Counted from the stretch's first letter, positions 7,007-15,716 are shown. The stretch is DNA of 64,000 nt from Emticicia sp. CRIBPO (GCF_009905725.1 NZ_JAAAKV010000001.1:186001-250000); one strand, 5' to 3'. A program made the numbers and translations. The notes: generated by a model not told the origin, from the letters alone.

Positions 7007-9199
7007 ATGGCTCAATTAAGACATAAGGCAGTTGAGATAGCTCAAAGCAGAAGCATTCCTAAAATAGAAATCCCGGAAGGAAAGGTGACCGATTATTACG
7101 GAGCGAATATTTTCAGCGACGACGTAATGAAAGCACTTCTTTCTCCTGATGCCTACAGGAAAGTTACTTCTGCGATCAAATCCGGGGAAAACATCGAAGG
7201 CAATGTGGCTGACGAAGTAGCTTCGGCGATGAAATCGTGGGCTGTTTCGAAAGGAGCAACACACTACACGCACTGGTTTCAGCCACTGACCGGAGGTACT
7301 GCAGAAAAGCACGACGCATTTTTCGACATTTCATTTGATGGCCAGGCCATTGAAAAATTCAAGGGAAGTGCCCTGGTTCAACAGGAACCTGACGCTTCAT
7401 CTTTCCCGAGCGGCGGTATCCGCGAAACATTCGAAGCCCGCGGGTATTCGGCCTGGGATCCGACTTCGCCGGCCTTTATTATGTTTAATGATGCAGGTAC
7501 GGGTACGCTTTGTATCCCGTCAGTATACATTTCATATACCGGAGAGCTGCTGGATGCCAAAACGCCCTTACTGAATTCATGTACCGTACTTGATAAAGCC
7601 GCTACCAGCGTTGCTATTATATTTGACCGTCACGTTGAAAGAGTAACCGCTACTCTGGGAGTTGAGCAGGAATATTTCCTGGTAGACAAATCATTGTACA
7701 ATGCCCGTCCTGACCTTCTGATGTCAGGCAGAAGTGTTTTCGGACACGCTCCTGCCAAAGGCCAGCAACTGGAAGACCATTATTTCGGTTCGATCCCTCC
7801 GAGGGTACTGAACTTCATGGTTGATTTTGAACTGGAAGCCCTTAAGCTGGGTATTCCTGTCAGAACCCGTCATAATGAGGTAGCTCCTGCACAGTTTGAG
7901 GTAGCTCCTACTTTTGAAGAAATTAACCTGGCTTGCGATCACAATATCCTTTTGATGGATTTGATGAAGAAGGTAGCCAAAAAACATAATTTTGAAGTAC
8001 TTTTCCACGAAAAACCATTCGCGGGAATCAACGGTAGCGGTAAGCACAACAACTGGTCGATGTCAACCGACACAGGCGTTAACCTGCTTTCTCCGAGTAC
8101 CAAACCAAAAGAAAGCCTTCGTTTTGTTACTTTCCTTGTGAACGTGATCAAAGCGGTGCATGACAACGCCGACTTGCTGAGAGCCACGATTGCTTCTGCA
8201 GGTAACGAATACCGTCTGGGTGCCAACGAAGCCCCTCCGGCTATCATGTCGATTTTCTTAGGTACTCAGATGACCAAGGCCCTTGAAGACCTGGAAAACA
8301 AAGAGATCGTAGAGATTGAAAAAGGAGAAAACGCCTATATCAAACTGGGTCTGAACCGTATTCCTTCAATCTTATTAGATAACACGGACAGAAACCGTAC
8401 CTCCCCTTTTGCTTTTACAGGTAACAAGTTTGAGTTCAGAGCGGTGGGTAGTTCCGCCAACTCGGCTACCCCGATGATGGTGTTGAATACCATTGTAGCC
8501 CGTCAGCTGACCAAGTTCCGTGAAGAATATGACGCTGAAAGAGAACTGGATTCTACCAAAAAAGAAGGTATCGTCGTTAAGATCCTGAAGAGATACATCA
8601 CAGAATGTAAAAACATCCTTTTTGAAGGCAACGGTTACTCTAAAGAATGGGAGATCGAAGCAGAGAAAAGAGGCTTGTCTAACATCAAAGAAGCTCCTGA
8701 GGCCCTGAAAGCGTTTATCCAACCTAAATTCATCGAATTATTCGAAGAGATGAAGGTTTTAACGAAGAGAGAGATCCTGGCGAGATATGAAATTGAGCTG
8801 CATAACTATACCAAAAAGATCCAGATCGAATCAAGGGTAATGGCAGATCTTTCTCAAAACCACGTGGTGTCAACGGCCGTTAAATACCAGACAAGACTGG
8901 TACAAACCGCCAAGGCACTGAAAGACATGGAGCTGCACACTGAAGCGGAACCTATCATTGAGATCGTGAAGCAGATCTCTGGTCACGTGGCTAAAATTTC
9001 GCAGCTTGCCCATGACATGACCGAGGCCAGGAAGAAAGCCAACAATTGTGAGACCATCGAAGAAACAGCCAAAATCTATTCTACCGAGGTGAAAGATTTC
9101 TTTGAGATCATCAGGAAAGAAGTGGATCAATTGGAACTGATCATCGACGATGAAGACTGGCCGTTAGTTAAATACCGTGAATTACTTTACATCAGATAA
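7007..9199 (+). CDS. glnN: Glutamine synthetase, type III
   Basis: The 730-residue length and layout are those of GSIII, the large homohexameric or dodecameric form found in Bacteroidota and cyanobacteria. An N-terminal GSIII-specific domain is followed by catalytic motifs G-V-E-Q-E-Y-F-L (about residue 217), G-S-G-K-H-N-N-W-S (about 344) and N-E-Y-R-L-G-A-N-E-A-P-P-A (about 400), and by a helical C-terminal extension. It is the likely first gene of a run continuing through the acidic protein, rsmE and the DUF4159 gene, with gaps of 5 bp or less. Having both GSII and GSIII within 6 kb suggests different conditions or regulation for each. The role is certain; the division of labour is not. Confidence 0.96.
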   Translation: MAQLRHKAVEIAQSRSIPKIEIPEGKVTDYYGANIFSDDVMKALLSPDAYRKVTSAIKSGENIEGNVADEVASAMKSWAVSKGATHYTHWFQPLTGGTAEKHDAFFDISFDGQAIEKFKGSALVQQEPDASSFPSGGIRETFEARGYSAWDPTSPAFIMFNDAGTGTLCIPSVYISYTGELLDAKTPLLNSCTVLDKAATSVAIIFDRHVERVTATLGVEQEYFLVDKSLYNARPDLLMSGRSVFGHAPAKGQQLEDHYFGSIPPRVLNFMVDFELEALKLGIPVRTRHNEVAPAQFEVAPTFEEINLACDHNILLMDLMKKVAKKHNFEVLFHEKPFAGINGSGKHNNWSMSTDTGVNLLSPSTKPKESLRFVTFLVNVIKAVHDNADLLRATIASAGNEYRLGANEAPPAIMSIFLGTQMTKALEDLENKEIVEIEKGENAYIKLGLNRIPSILLDNTDRNRTSPFAFTGNKFEFRAVGSSANSATPMMVLNTIVARQLTKFREEYDAERELDSTKKEGIVVKILKRYITECKNILFEGNGYSKEWEIEAEKRGLSNIKEAPEALKAFIQPKFIELFEEMKVLTKREILARYEIELHNYTKKIQIESRVMADLSQNHVVSTAVKYQTRLVQTAKALKDMELHTEAEPIIEIVKQISGHVAKISQLAHDMTEARKKANNCETIEETAKIYSTEVKDFFEIIRKEVDQLELIIDDEDWPLVKYRELLYIR

Positions 9200-9204
9200 T
9201 AATT

Positions 9205-9744
9205 ATGAACAAGGGATTTGAAGAAGAGGAAATAAAAAAGTTAAAAGCTGAGTGTGAAGAAGAGGGTCAGTCCTACATTTTCGTGGAAGACGAAGATGAC
9301 CTGGATGACTCAGGCGAATTTGTACATTTTCAGTTTGTAGGAAAGAAAGACGGCAAAGAGGTCATTTATGACACATTGCTGTACACCCTTCATATGCACT
9401 ATAACAGCATCTTGTATGAAGAAGCCGAAAAGAAAGTACTGAAGATCCACAAAGACTATGTGCCGTTTGAAGAAAGAACGGAAAACTACAAAGTCAATGA
9501 GGATGCTGAAGAGCTTCTGGAGGAGTTTATGGAAGAAATGGAGGAAGAAGAGACGGTTAAAGTCGCAGAATTCCTTGAAACAGACGAAGATTTCGACTTT
9601 GGTATCGGGCTGGAAGTAGCTTTGAACATCGAAGAAATCACGCCGGAAGTCATTGCCACTTTCATAGATGAGTTTAATTCAGGCAAATTCAAACTGGATA
9701 AAACCATGTACAGTTTCAAAAATGACCTTGAGGACGAAGATTAA
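9205..9744 (+). CDS. Acidic conserved protein of unknown function
   Basis: I do not recognise this 179-residue cytoplasmic protein. It is very rich in Asp and Glu, with an E-E-E-E run near the N-terminus, D-E-D-D-L-D-D at about 32-38 and a Glu-rich helix-like stretch around 105-120 (L-L-E-E-F-M-E-E-M-E-E-E-E). It has no signal peptide or membrane segment. It starts five bases after the GSIII stop, and its TAA overlaps the rsmE ATG by one base (TAATG), so it is almost surely co-translated with both. A role linked to GSIII regulation or to ribosome maturation is possible, but nothing in the sequence proves either. Confidence 0.8.
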   Translation: MNKGFEEEEIKKLKAECEEEGQSYIFVEDEDDLDDSGEFVHFQFVGKKDGKEVIYDTLLYTLHMHYNSILYEEAEKKVLKIHKDYVPFEERTENYKVNEDAEELLEEFMEEMEEEETVKVAEFLETDEDFDFGIGLEVALNIEEITPEVIATFIDEFNSGKFKLDKTMYSFKNDLEDED

Positions 9745-10430
9745 TGCAGCTCTTTTACAGCCCTGATATTCAAAAATCCCTCTACCTTGACGAAAATGAC
9801 TCAAAACATTGCATCAGGGTATTGAGAAAAGAAAAAGGTGACACAATTCATGTGGTGGACGGAAAAGGCAATTTTTATGAGTGCCTGATCGCTGATCCGA
9901 ATCCGAAGAAATGTCAGCTGAGTATATCCGGGGTTCAGGAGGAGTTTCAGAAACCGTCAAGAAAGATACATGTGGCTATCTGTCCGACTAAAAATGCCGA
10001 CAGAATAGAGTATTTCGTAGAGAAAAGTGTAGAAATTGGTATTTCTACACTTTCTTTTATTAAAACCACCAACAGCGTTCAGCGGAAAGTCAACCTGGAC
10101 AGGATCACTAAAATTGCTGTTTCGGCCATGAAACAGTCTATCAAAGCTTATTTACCGGAAATTCATGAGATTACAGACTTTGGCAGATTTATTGCCGGAG
10201 ATCTGAAAGGACAAAAACTCATTGCCCATCTCAATGATTTCTCGGAGCCCATTCAAAATAAAACCATTGAGCAGGAAGTTATCTTACTGATCGGCCCTGA
10301 AGGGGATTTTACACCTGAAGAGATTGGTCTGGCTATCGAAAAAGGATTCAACCCCGTGAGCCTGGGCAACTCCAGGCTGAGAACAGAAACAGCGGGTGTT
10401 GTGGGGGTGAGTGTACTTAATTTATTATAA
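9744..10430 (+). CDS. rsmE: 16S rRNA m3U1498 methyltransferase RsmE
   Basis: A SPOUT-class methyltransferase of 228 residues, a normal length. An N-terminal PUA-like domain (D-S-K-H-C-I-R-V-L-R-K near residues 19-29) binds RNA. The C-terminal trefoil-knot motif is I-G-P-E-G-D-F-T-P-E-E, then L-G-N-S-R-L-R-T-E-T-A-G. It methylates U1498 of 16S rRNA with SAM. Its ATG overlaps the stop of the acidic protein gene (TAATG), which indicates translational coupling. Confidence 0.95.
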   Translation: MQLFYSPDIQKSLYLDENDSKHCIRVLRKEKGDTIHVVDGKGNFYECLIADPNPKKCQLSISGVQEEFQKPSRKIHVAICPTKNADRIEYFVEKSVEIGISTLSFIKTTNSVQRKVNLDRITKIAVSAMKQSIKAYLPEIHEITDFGRFIAGDLKGQKLIAHLNDFSEPIQNKTIEQEVILLIGPEGDFTPEEIGLAIEKGFNPVSLGNSRLRTETAGVVGVSVLNLL

Positions 10431-10432
10431 AA

Positions 10433-11089
10433 ATGAGAAAACTATTTCTGATCATATTCCTGGCCGCAGCATTCCAGAGTTTCGGACAAGCCCCTACCCT
10501 TAAAATCGCCAAACTGAAATATGGCGGTGGTGGTGACTGGTATTCCAACAAAACGTCGCTGCCTAACCTGATCAGTTTTTGTAATAAAAACCTTAAACTG
10601 GCTATTCATCCTGAAGAGGACATCATTGAACCCGGCAGTTCAGAGATTTACCAGTACCCCTTTATTCACATGACCGGCCACGGCAATGTGCTTTTTAATG
10701 ACTCGGAAGCTTCCAACCTCCGTAAATACCTGATGTCGGGTGGTTTTTTACATATCGATGACAACTACGGGATGAACAAGTTTATCAGGAGAGAAATGAA
10801 GAAGGTTTTCCCCGAGCTTGACTTCGTTGAGCTGCCTTTTTCCCATCCTATCTATCATCAGAAGTACAATTTTACCAAAGGCCTGCCGAAAGTCCATGAG
10901 CATGACAATCTGCCGCCACAGGGCTTCGGACTGGTGTTTGAAGGACGCCTGGTTTGTTTTTTCAGCTACGAATGCGACCTTGGCAACGGCTGGGAAGATC
11001 AGAGTGTTTATGACGATCCTGAGCCTACCAGGATTGAAGCACTTAAAATGGGAGCCAACATCGTCCAGTACGCTTTTACGACTTACTGA
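10433..11089 (+). CDS. Secreted DUF4159 protein
   Basis: The 218-residue product has a Sec signal peptide (residues 1-18, ending S-F-G-Q). The rest matches my memory of the DUF4159 family: K-L-K-Y-G-G-G-G-D-W-Y near the start, then M-T-G-H-G and L-M-S-G-G-F-L-H-I-D-D, resembling the ThuA/glutamine-amidotransferase-like fold, and G-L-V-F-E-G-R-L-V-C-F-F. No enzymatic activity is established for the family as far as I know. It starts two bases after the rsmE stop and ends that transcription unit. Confidence 0.88.
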   Translation: MRKLFLIIFLAAAFQSFGQAPTLKIAKLKYGGGGDWYSNKTSLPNLISFCNKNLKLAIHPEEDIIEPGSSEIYQYPFIHMTGHGNVLFNDSEASNLRKYLMSGGFLHIDDNYGMNKFIRREMKKVFPELDFVELPFSHPIYHQKYNFTKGLPKVHEHDNLPPQGFGLVFEGRLVCFFSYECDLGNGWEDQSVYDDPEPTRIEALKMGANIVQYAFTTY

Positions 11090-11103
11090 TCATTTCTGAC
11101 GTA

Positions 11104-11133
11104 CAAAAAAAGCAGCCCGTGTATGAGCTGCTT
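11104..11133 (-). terminator. Intrinsic terminator after the E2 gene
   Basis: AGCAGC (11111-11116) pairs with GCTGCT (11127-11132). On the minus strand the stem is followed by seven T. It lies 37 bases beyond the E2 stop. Confidence 0.8.
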
Positions 11134-11169
11134 AATATTTGATGCGGTTGGTTTACCGGATCGTAAATC

Positions 11170-12429
11170 TTATGAATGAATCTTCCTGTTGACGTCAAAC
11201 TTCTCAAGGTGATCGGAAACTTTCTTCACAAACATACCCCCTAAAGAACCATCTACCACCCTGTGGTCATAAGAATGTGAAATGATCATTTTCTGACGTA
11301 TCCCGATCATGTCTCCCTCCGGTGTTTCGATGACAGAGGCCAGTTTACGGATGACCCCGAAAGCCATGATGGCTACCTGGGGCTGAAGGATGATGGGTGT
11401 TCCGGACAGGTTGCCGAACGTACCAATGTTGGTGACGGTGTAGGTGCCGCCTACCAGTTCGCTTGGTTTCAACTGGTTGTTTCTTGCCCTTTTTGCCAGG
11501 TCGTTTACCTTCTTGGTCAAACCGATGAGGTTATAAGAGTCGGCGTTATGAATGACCGGTACGATGAGGTTACCATTAGGCAGTGCCACAGCCATACCGA
11601 TATTGATGTCTTTTTTATAGATGATCTTATCTCCATCCACCTGGATATTGATTCCCGGCAGTTCTTTGATGGCTTTGACAACCGCTTCAATGAGAATAGG
11701 TGTAAAGGTGATATTTTCTCCTGTTTCTTCAGCAAATGTGTTTTTGATCTTGTTTCTCCACATCGTAACGCCTGTCATGTCGGTCTCTACAAACGAGGTA
11801 ACATGCGGTGCAATACGCTTCGACTCCACCATACGCTCAGCAATGACCTTCCGCATCCGGTCCATTTCAACGATCTGGTCGGTTTCCGAGCTTACCTTCA
11901 CATTCTGTGACTCCACACCCTGGGTTTTGCTTTTCAGATAAGCCAGGATATCGTTTTTGGTCACCCTGTTGTCTAAGCCTGTACCCGGGATCTTCTCGAG
12001 TTCGCTGAAACTGATGTTTTCTTCCCTGGCGATATTCAATACCAAAGGGGAATAGAATTTACCCGAAGTATTTTCAGAAGAAACAACCTGCGATTTAATA
12101 TCTTCTATGCTTTTTTCAAGTTCACCGGCCATCTCAGGCACTTCAGGTTCTTTCTCAGCAGGTTTACCCGAGTCCGTTTTCGATACATTATCCGTTTCAA
12201 TTTCACAGATCGGGTTTCCGATCACCGCTATATCTCCTTCCTGTACGAGAAACTTAACAATTTTACCTTTATGGGAAGATCCGATTTCCGTATCGATTTT
12301 ATCCGTGGCCACTTCAAGGATCATGTCATCCACATCGACCACATCTCCTTCTTTAATCAACCATTTCAAAACGGTACACTCAAATATACTTTCGCCCATG
12401 GTAGGCATCAAAATCTCCATTCTTGCCAT
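11170..12429 (-). CDS. 2-oxoacid dehydrogenase E2 (dihydrolipoyllysine acyltransferase)
   Basis: The 419-residue product has the three standard parts. A lipoyl domain (residues 3-77) carries the lipoylation lysine in E-V-A-T-D-K-I-D-T-E. A peripheral-subunit-binding domain follows (about 123-160, P-L-V-L-N-I-A-R-E). The C-terminal catalytic acyltransferase domain has S-H-S-Y-D-H-R-V-V-D-G near its end, containing the catalytic H-x3-D-G. It transfers acyl groups from E1-bound intermediate to CoA. The start resembles branched-chain-type E2 (M-P-T-M-G-E-S-I-F-E), but E1 and E3 genes are not nearby, so pyruvate, 2-oxoglutarate or branched-chain specificity cannot be told from context. It lies 21 bases downstream of cinA on the same strand. 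Confidence 0.92.
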   Translation of the reverse strand: MARMEILMPTMGESIFECTVLKWLIKEGDVVDVDDMILEVATDKIDTEIGSSHKGKIVKFLVQEGDIAVIGNPICEIETDNVSKTDSGKPAEKEPEVPEMAGELEKSIEDIKSQVVSSENTSGKFYSPLVLNIAREENISFSELEKIPGTGLDNRVTKNDILAYLKSKTQGVESQNVKVSSETDQIVEMDRMRKVIAERMVESKRIAPHVTSFVETDMTGVTMWRNKIKNTFAEETGENITFTPILIEAVVKAIKELPGINIQVDGDKIIYKKDINIGMAVALPNGNLIVPVIHNADSYNLIGLTKKVNDLAKRARNNQLKPSELVGGTYTVTNIGTFGNLSGTPIILQPQVAIMAFGVIRKLASVIETPEGDMIGIRQKMIISHSYDHRVVDGSLGGMFVKKVSDHLEKFDVNRKIHS

Positions 12430-12450
12430 AATATATACATTCTCGAGGCT

Positions 12451-13707
12451 TTAAGCCAAAGTTCTATTGATCAATTTCCTTAACATGTTCAGGGCAGTGA
12501 CACTGCCGTACTGAATATTCACACTTCTTTGTCCCATAAAAAGAAACTTCCTGGCGATGGTCCCCTCCGGTCCGCTCACGGCTATCCAGATGGTTCCGAC
12601 AGGTTTTTCTTCTGAGCCGCCGCCGGGTCCGGCAATGCCGCTCGTGGCTATGCCATAGGTGGTATTCATCAGTTTCCTGACCCCTTCTGCCATTTCAGTA
12701 ACCGTTTGCTCGCTTACTGCCCCGAAATTCTCCAGTGTTTCCTGTTTTACCGAGAGTACGTTCATCTTTGCTTCATTGGAATAACTCACAACACCTCCCA
12801 TAAAGTATGCCGAACTGCCTGAAACTGACGTAAAAAGATGGGAAAGATATCCACCGGTGCAGCTTTCGGCGACAGCAACGGTCTCATGGTTTTCTGTCAG
12901 AATAGTCCCTAGCGACTCTTCAAGTTCCTGGTTATCAAAACTATAAATAAACTCAGCAATGATCGGTCTGAGTTTTTCCGCCTGTGCGTCAATATCGTCA
13001 GCCAAAACCTGAAAATCATCTCCATATCCTGTCAGACGCAGTTTTACCTGTCCGAAAGACGGCAGATAGGCCAGTTTGATATGTGAAGGGAGACTGTCTT
13101 CCCAGTCGCTTATCTTTTCAGCGAGAAATGACTCGCCGATACCAATGGTACGGATGATCTTGTGGGTGATAATAGGTGTTTTGAAATATTCCTTCAGTCT
13201 CGGGATGACCTCGTAAGTCATGAGGTATTTCATTTCATTGGGCACGCCCGGCATCGATACGATGATCTTGCCTTCATGCTCAAACCACATTCCCGGGGCA
13301 GTGCCTGTTTTATTAGGTAAATAGGTACACTTCGATGGAATGGCGGCCTGCTGCCTGTTGATTTCTGTAAATTCACGGCCGCGTTTTTCAAAAAAATCCT
13401 TGATGAATGCCTCGGCTTCCTTATTGATCACCAGTTCATCATTGAAATAGGCTGCCAGAGTATGTTTGGTAATGTCGTCTTTGGTAGGTCCGAGTCCGCC
13501 GGTAAAAAACACCACGTCGGCTCTTTTTAAACTTTCGTTGAGTACATTGACAATATCTTCTCGGGTATCACCGACTGAGGATTTTCTGACGGTTTTGATA
13601 CCTATTTTATCGATTTCGGCACTGATCCACTGCGTATTTGTATCTGTAATCTGGCCAAACAGAATTTCATCTCCTATGGTAATTACTTCTGCGTTGATGA
13701 GCTGCAT
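12451..13707 (-). CDS. cinA: CinA family protein (NMN deamidase / competence-damage protein)
   Basis: The product is full length at 418 residues. The N-terminal molybdopterin-binding-like domain (1-170) carries F-F-T-G-G-L-G-P-T-K-D-D. The C-terminal NMN amidohydrolase domain (about 255-415) carries A-V-A-E-S-C-T-G-G-Y-L-S. Characterised relatives have ADP-ribose pyrophosphatase and NMN deamidase activity in NAD recycling. It is transcribed with the E2 gene downstream. Upstream is a divergent promoter region shared with the DUF4197 gene. Confidence 0.94.
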   Translation of the reverse strand: MQLINAEVITIGDEILFGQITDTNTQWISAEIDKIGIKTVRKSSVGDTREDIVNVLNESLKRADVVFFTGGLGPTKDDITKHTLAAYFNDELVINKEAEAFIKDFFEKRGREFTEINRQQAAIPSKCTYLPNKTGTAPGMWFEHEGKIIVSMPGVPNEMKYLMTYEVIPRLKEYFKTPIITHKIIRTIGIGESFLAEKISDWEDSLPSHIKLAYLPSFGQVKLRLTGYGDDFQVLADDIDAQAEKLRPIIAEFIYSFDNQELEESLGTILTENHETVAVAESCTGGYLSHLFTSVSGSSAYFMGGVVSYSNEAKMNVLSVKQETLENFGAVSEQTVTEMAEGVRKLMNTTYGIATSGIAGPGGGSEEKPVGTIWIAVSGPEGTIARKFLFMGQRSVNIQYGSVTALNMLRKLINRTLA

Positions 13708-13741
13708 TAATTAATATCCTTTTTTGTATTACTATTTAGGC

Positions 13742-13749
13742 TAAATTTG
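13742..13749 (+). promoter_or_regulatory. Possible -7 box of the DUF4197 gene (TAAATTTG)
   Basis: TAAATTTG is a perfect match to TAnnTTTG. A TTTTTG lies at 13721-13726, about 15 bases upstream, slightly closer than the usual -33 spacing. The leader to the ATG at 13838 would be about 80 bases. Confidence 0.45.
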
Positions 13750-13837
13750 CGTTCTAGTTGAAAACGCGTTCGAAGTTCTCTAAATATTAGGAGAATTCCA
13801 ATTTATGAAACTTTATTAAATCAATTTAATTATCAAA

Positions 13838-14557
13838 ATGAAAAGAATTTTTGTTTTTACACTTCTTATCTCAATGACACTATCTTCATGCGGACAAAAA
13901 ATTAATTTCGGTAAAATCCTCGACGAAGTATCAAAAAGCACACAGGGAGGTCTTTCACAGGGCGAAATTGCAGCCGGACTTAAAGAAGCTCTCCAGGTGG
14001 GTATCAATCTCGGGGCTGACAAAGCCTCACTTACCGACGGTTATTTCAAAAACCCGAGGATCAAAATTCCATTCCCTGAAGATGTAAAGAAAATTGAAAC
14101 CACACTCAGAAACGTAGGTCTTGGCGGAGAGGTGGACAAGTTTGTACTGGCCCTGAACAGGGGAGCCGAAGAAGCCGCCAAAGAAGCCAAGCCCATCTTT
14201 ATTTCTGCCATCAGGCAAATGACCATCACCGATGCCATTAATATCCTGAAAGGCGAAAAAGATGCTGCTACGCAGTTTTTGAAAAGAACGACTTCTACCC
14301 AGCTGGCTGCGGCTTTTGAGCCGTCGGTAGTCAGGGCTCTTGAAAAGACCCAGGCCAGCCGTTACTACACAGACCTGGCAAATGTGTACAATAAAGTGCC
14401 TTTCGTGACCAAAGTAAACCCGGATCTTAAGGGTTATGCCACTCAGAAAGCCATTGACGGATTGTTCCTGCTTGTAGCCGATGAAGAGGCCAAGATCAGG
14501 GAAAATCCTTTGGCAAGAACGACGGAATTGCTGAGAAGGGTTTTTGGGAGTATATAA
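13838..14557 (+). CDS. DUF4197 lipoprotein
   Basis: The 239-residue product starts with a lipoprotein signal (L-S-S-C-G-Q, Cys at about 18), so it is probably membrane-anchored. The remainder matches DUF4197: G-L-K-E-A-L-Q-V-G-I near residue 50, the Y-F-K-N-P-R-I-K-I-P-F-P-E segment at about 68-80, and F-N-K/Y-N-K-V-P-F with helices throughout. The family is widespread in Proteobacteria and Bacteroidota and has no known function. The gene appears monocistronic, with its own promoter box and the strong terminator at 14646. Confidence 0.88.
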   Translation: MKRIFVFTLLISMTLSSCGQKINFGKILDEVSKSTQGGLSQGEIAAGLKEALQVGINLGADKASLTDGYFKNPRIKIPFPEDVKKIETTLRNVGLGGEVDKFVLALNRGAEEAAKEAKPIFISAIRQMTITDAINILKGEKDAATQFLKRTTSTQLAAAFEPSVVRALEKTQASRYYTDLANVYNKVPFVTKVNPDLKGYATQKAIDGLFLLVADEEAKIRENPLARTTELLRRVFGSI

Positions 14558-14568
14558 GGAGCATATAA

Positions 14569-14620
14569 GGAGAAAGGAAAACGCCCGCCCGGCCTGACGT
14601 ATGTCGGACGGGGAGAAAAG
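14569..14620. repeat. Dispersed CCCGGCCTG..GTCGGAC element, copy 1
   Basis: GGAGAAAGG is followed by CCCGCCCGGCCTG and then GTCGGACGGGG. A close relative with the same order lies at 19612-19660, and a looser one at about 27600-27700. All follow directly after genes. Confidence 0.6.
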
Positions 14621-14645
14621 AAGATTTACTGAGATTCCTTTAGAT

Positions 14646-14673
14646 AAGCCCCGGCTGGTGCCGGGGCTTTTTT
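14646..14673 (+). terminator. Intrinsic terminator of the DUF4197 gene
   Basis: A perfect 10-bp stem, AAGCCCCGGC (14646-14655) with GCCGGGGCTT (14660-14669), a TGGT loop and a following T-run. Confidence 0.93.
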
Positions 14674-14840
14674 GTTCTCTGGACCTGAAGGCCCGGGACA
14701 TAAGTGGCGGGGTGCAGGTCACTCTCTCGTTAAAATTTCTGAGAAAAGAACTAAAATTTTGATGGGCCGGAAACTTTATTTTCCGGTTTGGGCTTATCAT
14801 TAAATATTAAATTTATTACGGACAATACGGGGCGATTGCC

Positions 14841-14848
14841 TAATTTTG
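14841..14848 (+). promoter_or_regulatory. Possible -7 box of gldC (TAATTTTG)
   Basis: TAATTTTG matches TAnnTTTG and lies 16 bases before the ATG. The same octamer precedes queE at 18959. The leader would be very short. Confidence 0.5.
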
Positions 14849-14864
14849 CACCAAATTTATAATT

Positions 14865-15203
14865 ATGACAAAATCAGAAATACATTTTACAGTAGAATTG
14901 GACGAACAGAGGGTGCCGGAGAAAATTTTCTGGGACGCTACTGAAAACCCTAACGAAGGGATCAATGAAACCAAAGCTATATCAATCAGTGTATGGGATC
15001 ATTACCACAGGGGTTTGCTGGGAATCAATCTATGGACTAAAGATATGCCGGTGGATGAAATGAATCATTTTGCCATAGATGTGGTAGGAAACCTTTCGCA
15101 AATGCTGAAGGATTCAACTAATGACCAGAAAATTATCGAAATCCTGGAGAGAGCAGGTAAAGAAATGACATTGCACCTGAACGAGGAAGCAAAGAAAAAC
15201 TAA
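14865..15203 (+). CDS. gldC: Gliding motility protein GldC
   Basis: The 112-residue cytoplasmic protein matches the GldC family along its length: K-S-E-I-H-F-T-V-E-L-D-E at the start, then V-P-E-K-I-F-W-D-A-T, N-P-N-E-G, W-D-H-Y-H-R-G and L-W-T-K-D-M-P-V-D-E-M. In Flavobacterium johnsoniae gldC lies next to gldB and supports gliding, although it is not strictly essential. Here no gldB flanks it; the neighbours are a DUF4197 gene and a convergent gamma-glutamylcyclotransferase-like gene. Its presence suggests a gliding or T9SS-bearing Bacteroidota. It has a promoter-like box directly upstream and the terminator at 15216. Confidence 0.93.
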   Translation: MTKSEIHFTVELDEQRVPEKIFWDATENPNEGINETKAISISVWDHYHRGLLGINLWTKDMPVDEMNHFAIDVVGNLSQMLKDSTNDQKIIEILERAGKEMTLHLNEEAKKN

Positions 15204-15215
15204 GTCATGTTTTCA

Positions 15216-15253
15216 TAAAAAAGTCACCTGAGGATATCGGGTGGCCTTTTTTT
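15216..15253. terminator. Bidirectional terminator between gldC and the convergent operon
   Basis: GTCACC (15223-15228) pairs with GGTGGC (15240-15245), with one G-T pair. The stem is flanked by an A-run on the left and seven T on the right, so it can serve both gldC and the minus-strand operon. Confidence 0.8.
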
Positions 15254-15269
15254 ATGCTATTCAGCGAGC

Positions 15270-15698
15270 TTATTTGTGATACTCTCTCAGAAAATCCCCT
15301 TTAGGCAGCCATTCCAGTTCGGTAGTGTCCTGGTTGAAATAATATACCCAGGCCAGGAAAGTCTCCCCTGTTTTGGTTAAAGTCACTTCAGAAGTCCTTC
15401 TGACATATTCAGAGTGATCAGGATCCATAGGATAGAATTCCTCATAAGTATCCAGGAAATTAAACAACTCGTCAGGGTTCGTCAGCTTGTACAGTTCGCC
15501 CTTCACCACATAATTCTCGTCCGAACCGCAGGGCGTGACTCCGGGATAATAATCAACCATATAAAGCTTGCCTTTCATGGTGGCTTTGCCCATCAGTTCC
15601 GCATAAGTCTCCAGGTATTTATGGCTGTCCAGCTTACCGTAATCACTTAATAATGTACCGTATACAAATATATACTCCGTTGCTTTCTTATCTTCCAT
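15270..15698 (-). CDS. Gamma-glutamylcyclotransferase-like (AIG2/GGCT) protein
   Basis: The 142-residue product opens with the family motif F-V-Y-G-T-L-L (residues 12-18), which forms the substrate pocket. It continues with G-K-L-Y-M-V-D-Y-Y-P-G and V-K-G-E-L-Y-K-L. The catalytic-type acid is probably in L-D-T-Y-E-E-F (about residue 82-84). Enzymes of this fold release 5-oxoproline from gamma-glutamyl compounds, but many members have other or unknown substrates. It is the last gene of the minus-strand run ispG, small membrane protein, yjbR, TPR, this gene. Confidence 0.88.
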   Translation of the reverse strand: MEDKKATEYIFVYGTLLSDYGKLDSHKYLETYAELMGKATMKGKLYMVDYYPGVTPCGSDENYVVKGELYKLTNPDELFNFLDTYEEFYPMDPDHSEYVRRTSEVTLTKTGETFLAWVYYFNQDTTELEWLPKGDFLREYHK

Positions 15699-15716
15699 TC
15701 CAATTAAAAATACGTT

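Larger units (their letters stand above)
14558..14864. other. Gap with dispersed repeat, terminator and gldC promoter
   Basis: It holds a purine-rich tract followed by a CCCGCCCGGCCTG..GTCGGACGGGG element (14569-14620), the terminator at 14646-14673 and the gldC -7 box at 14841. I see no gene. Confidence 0.7.
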
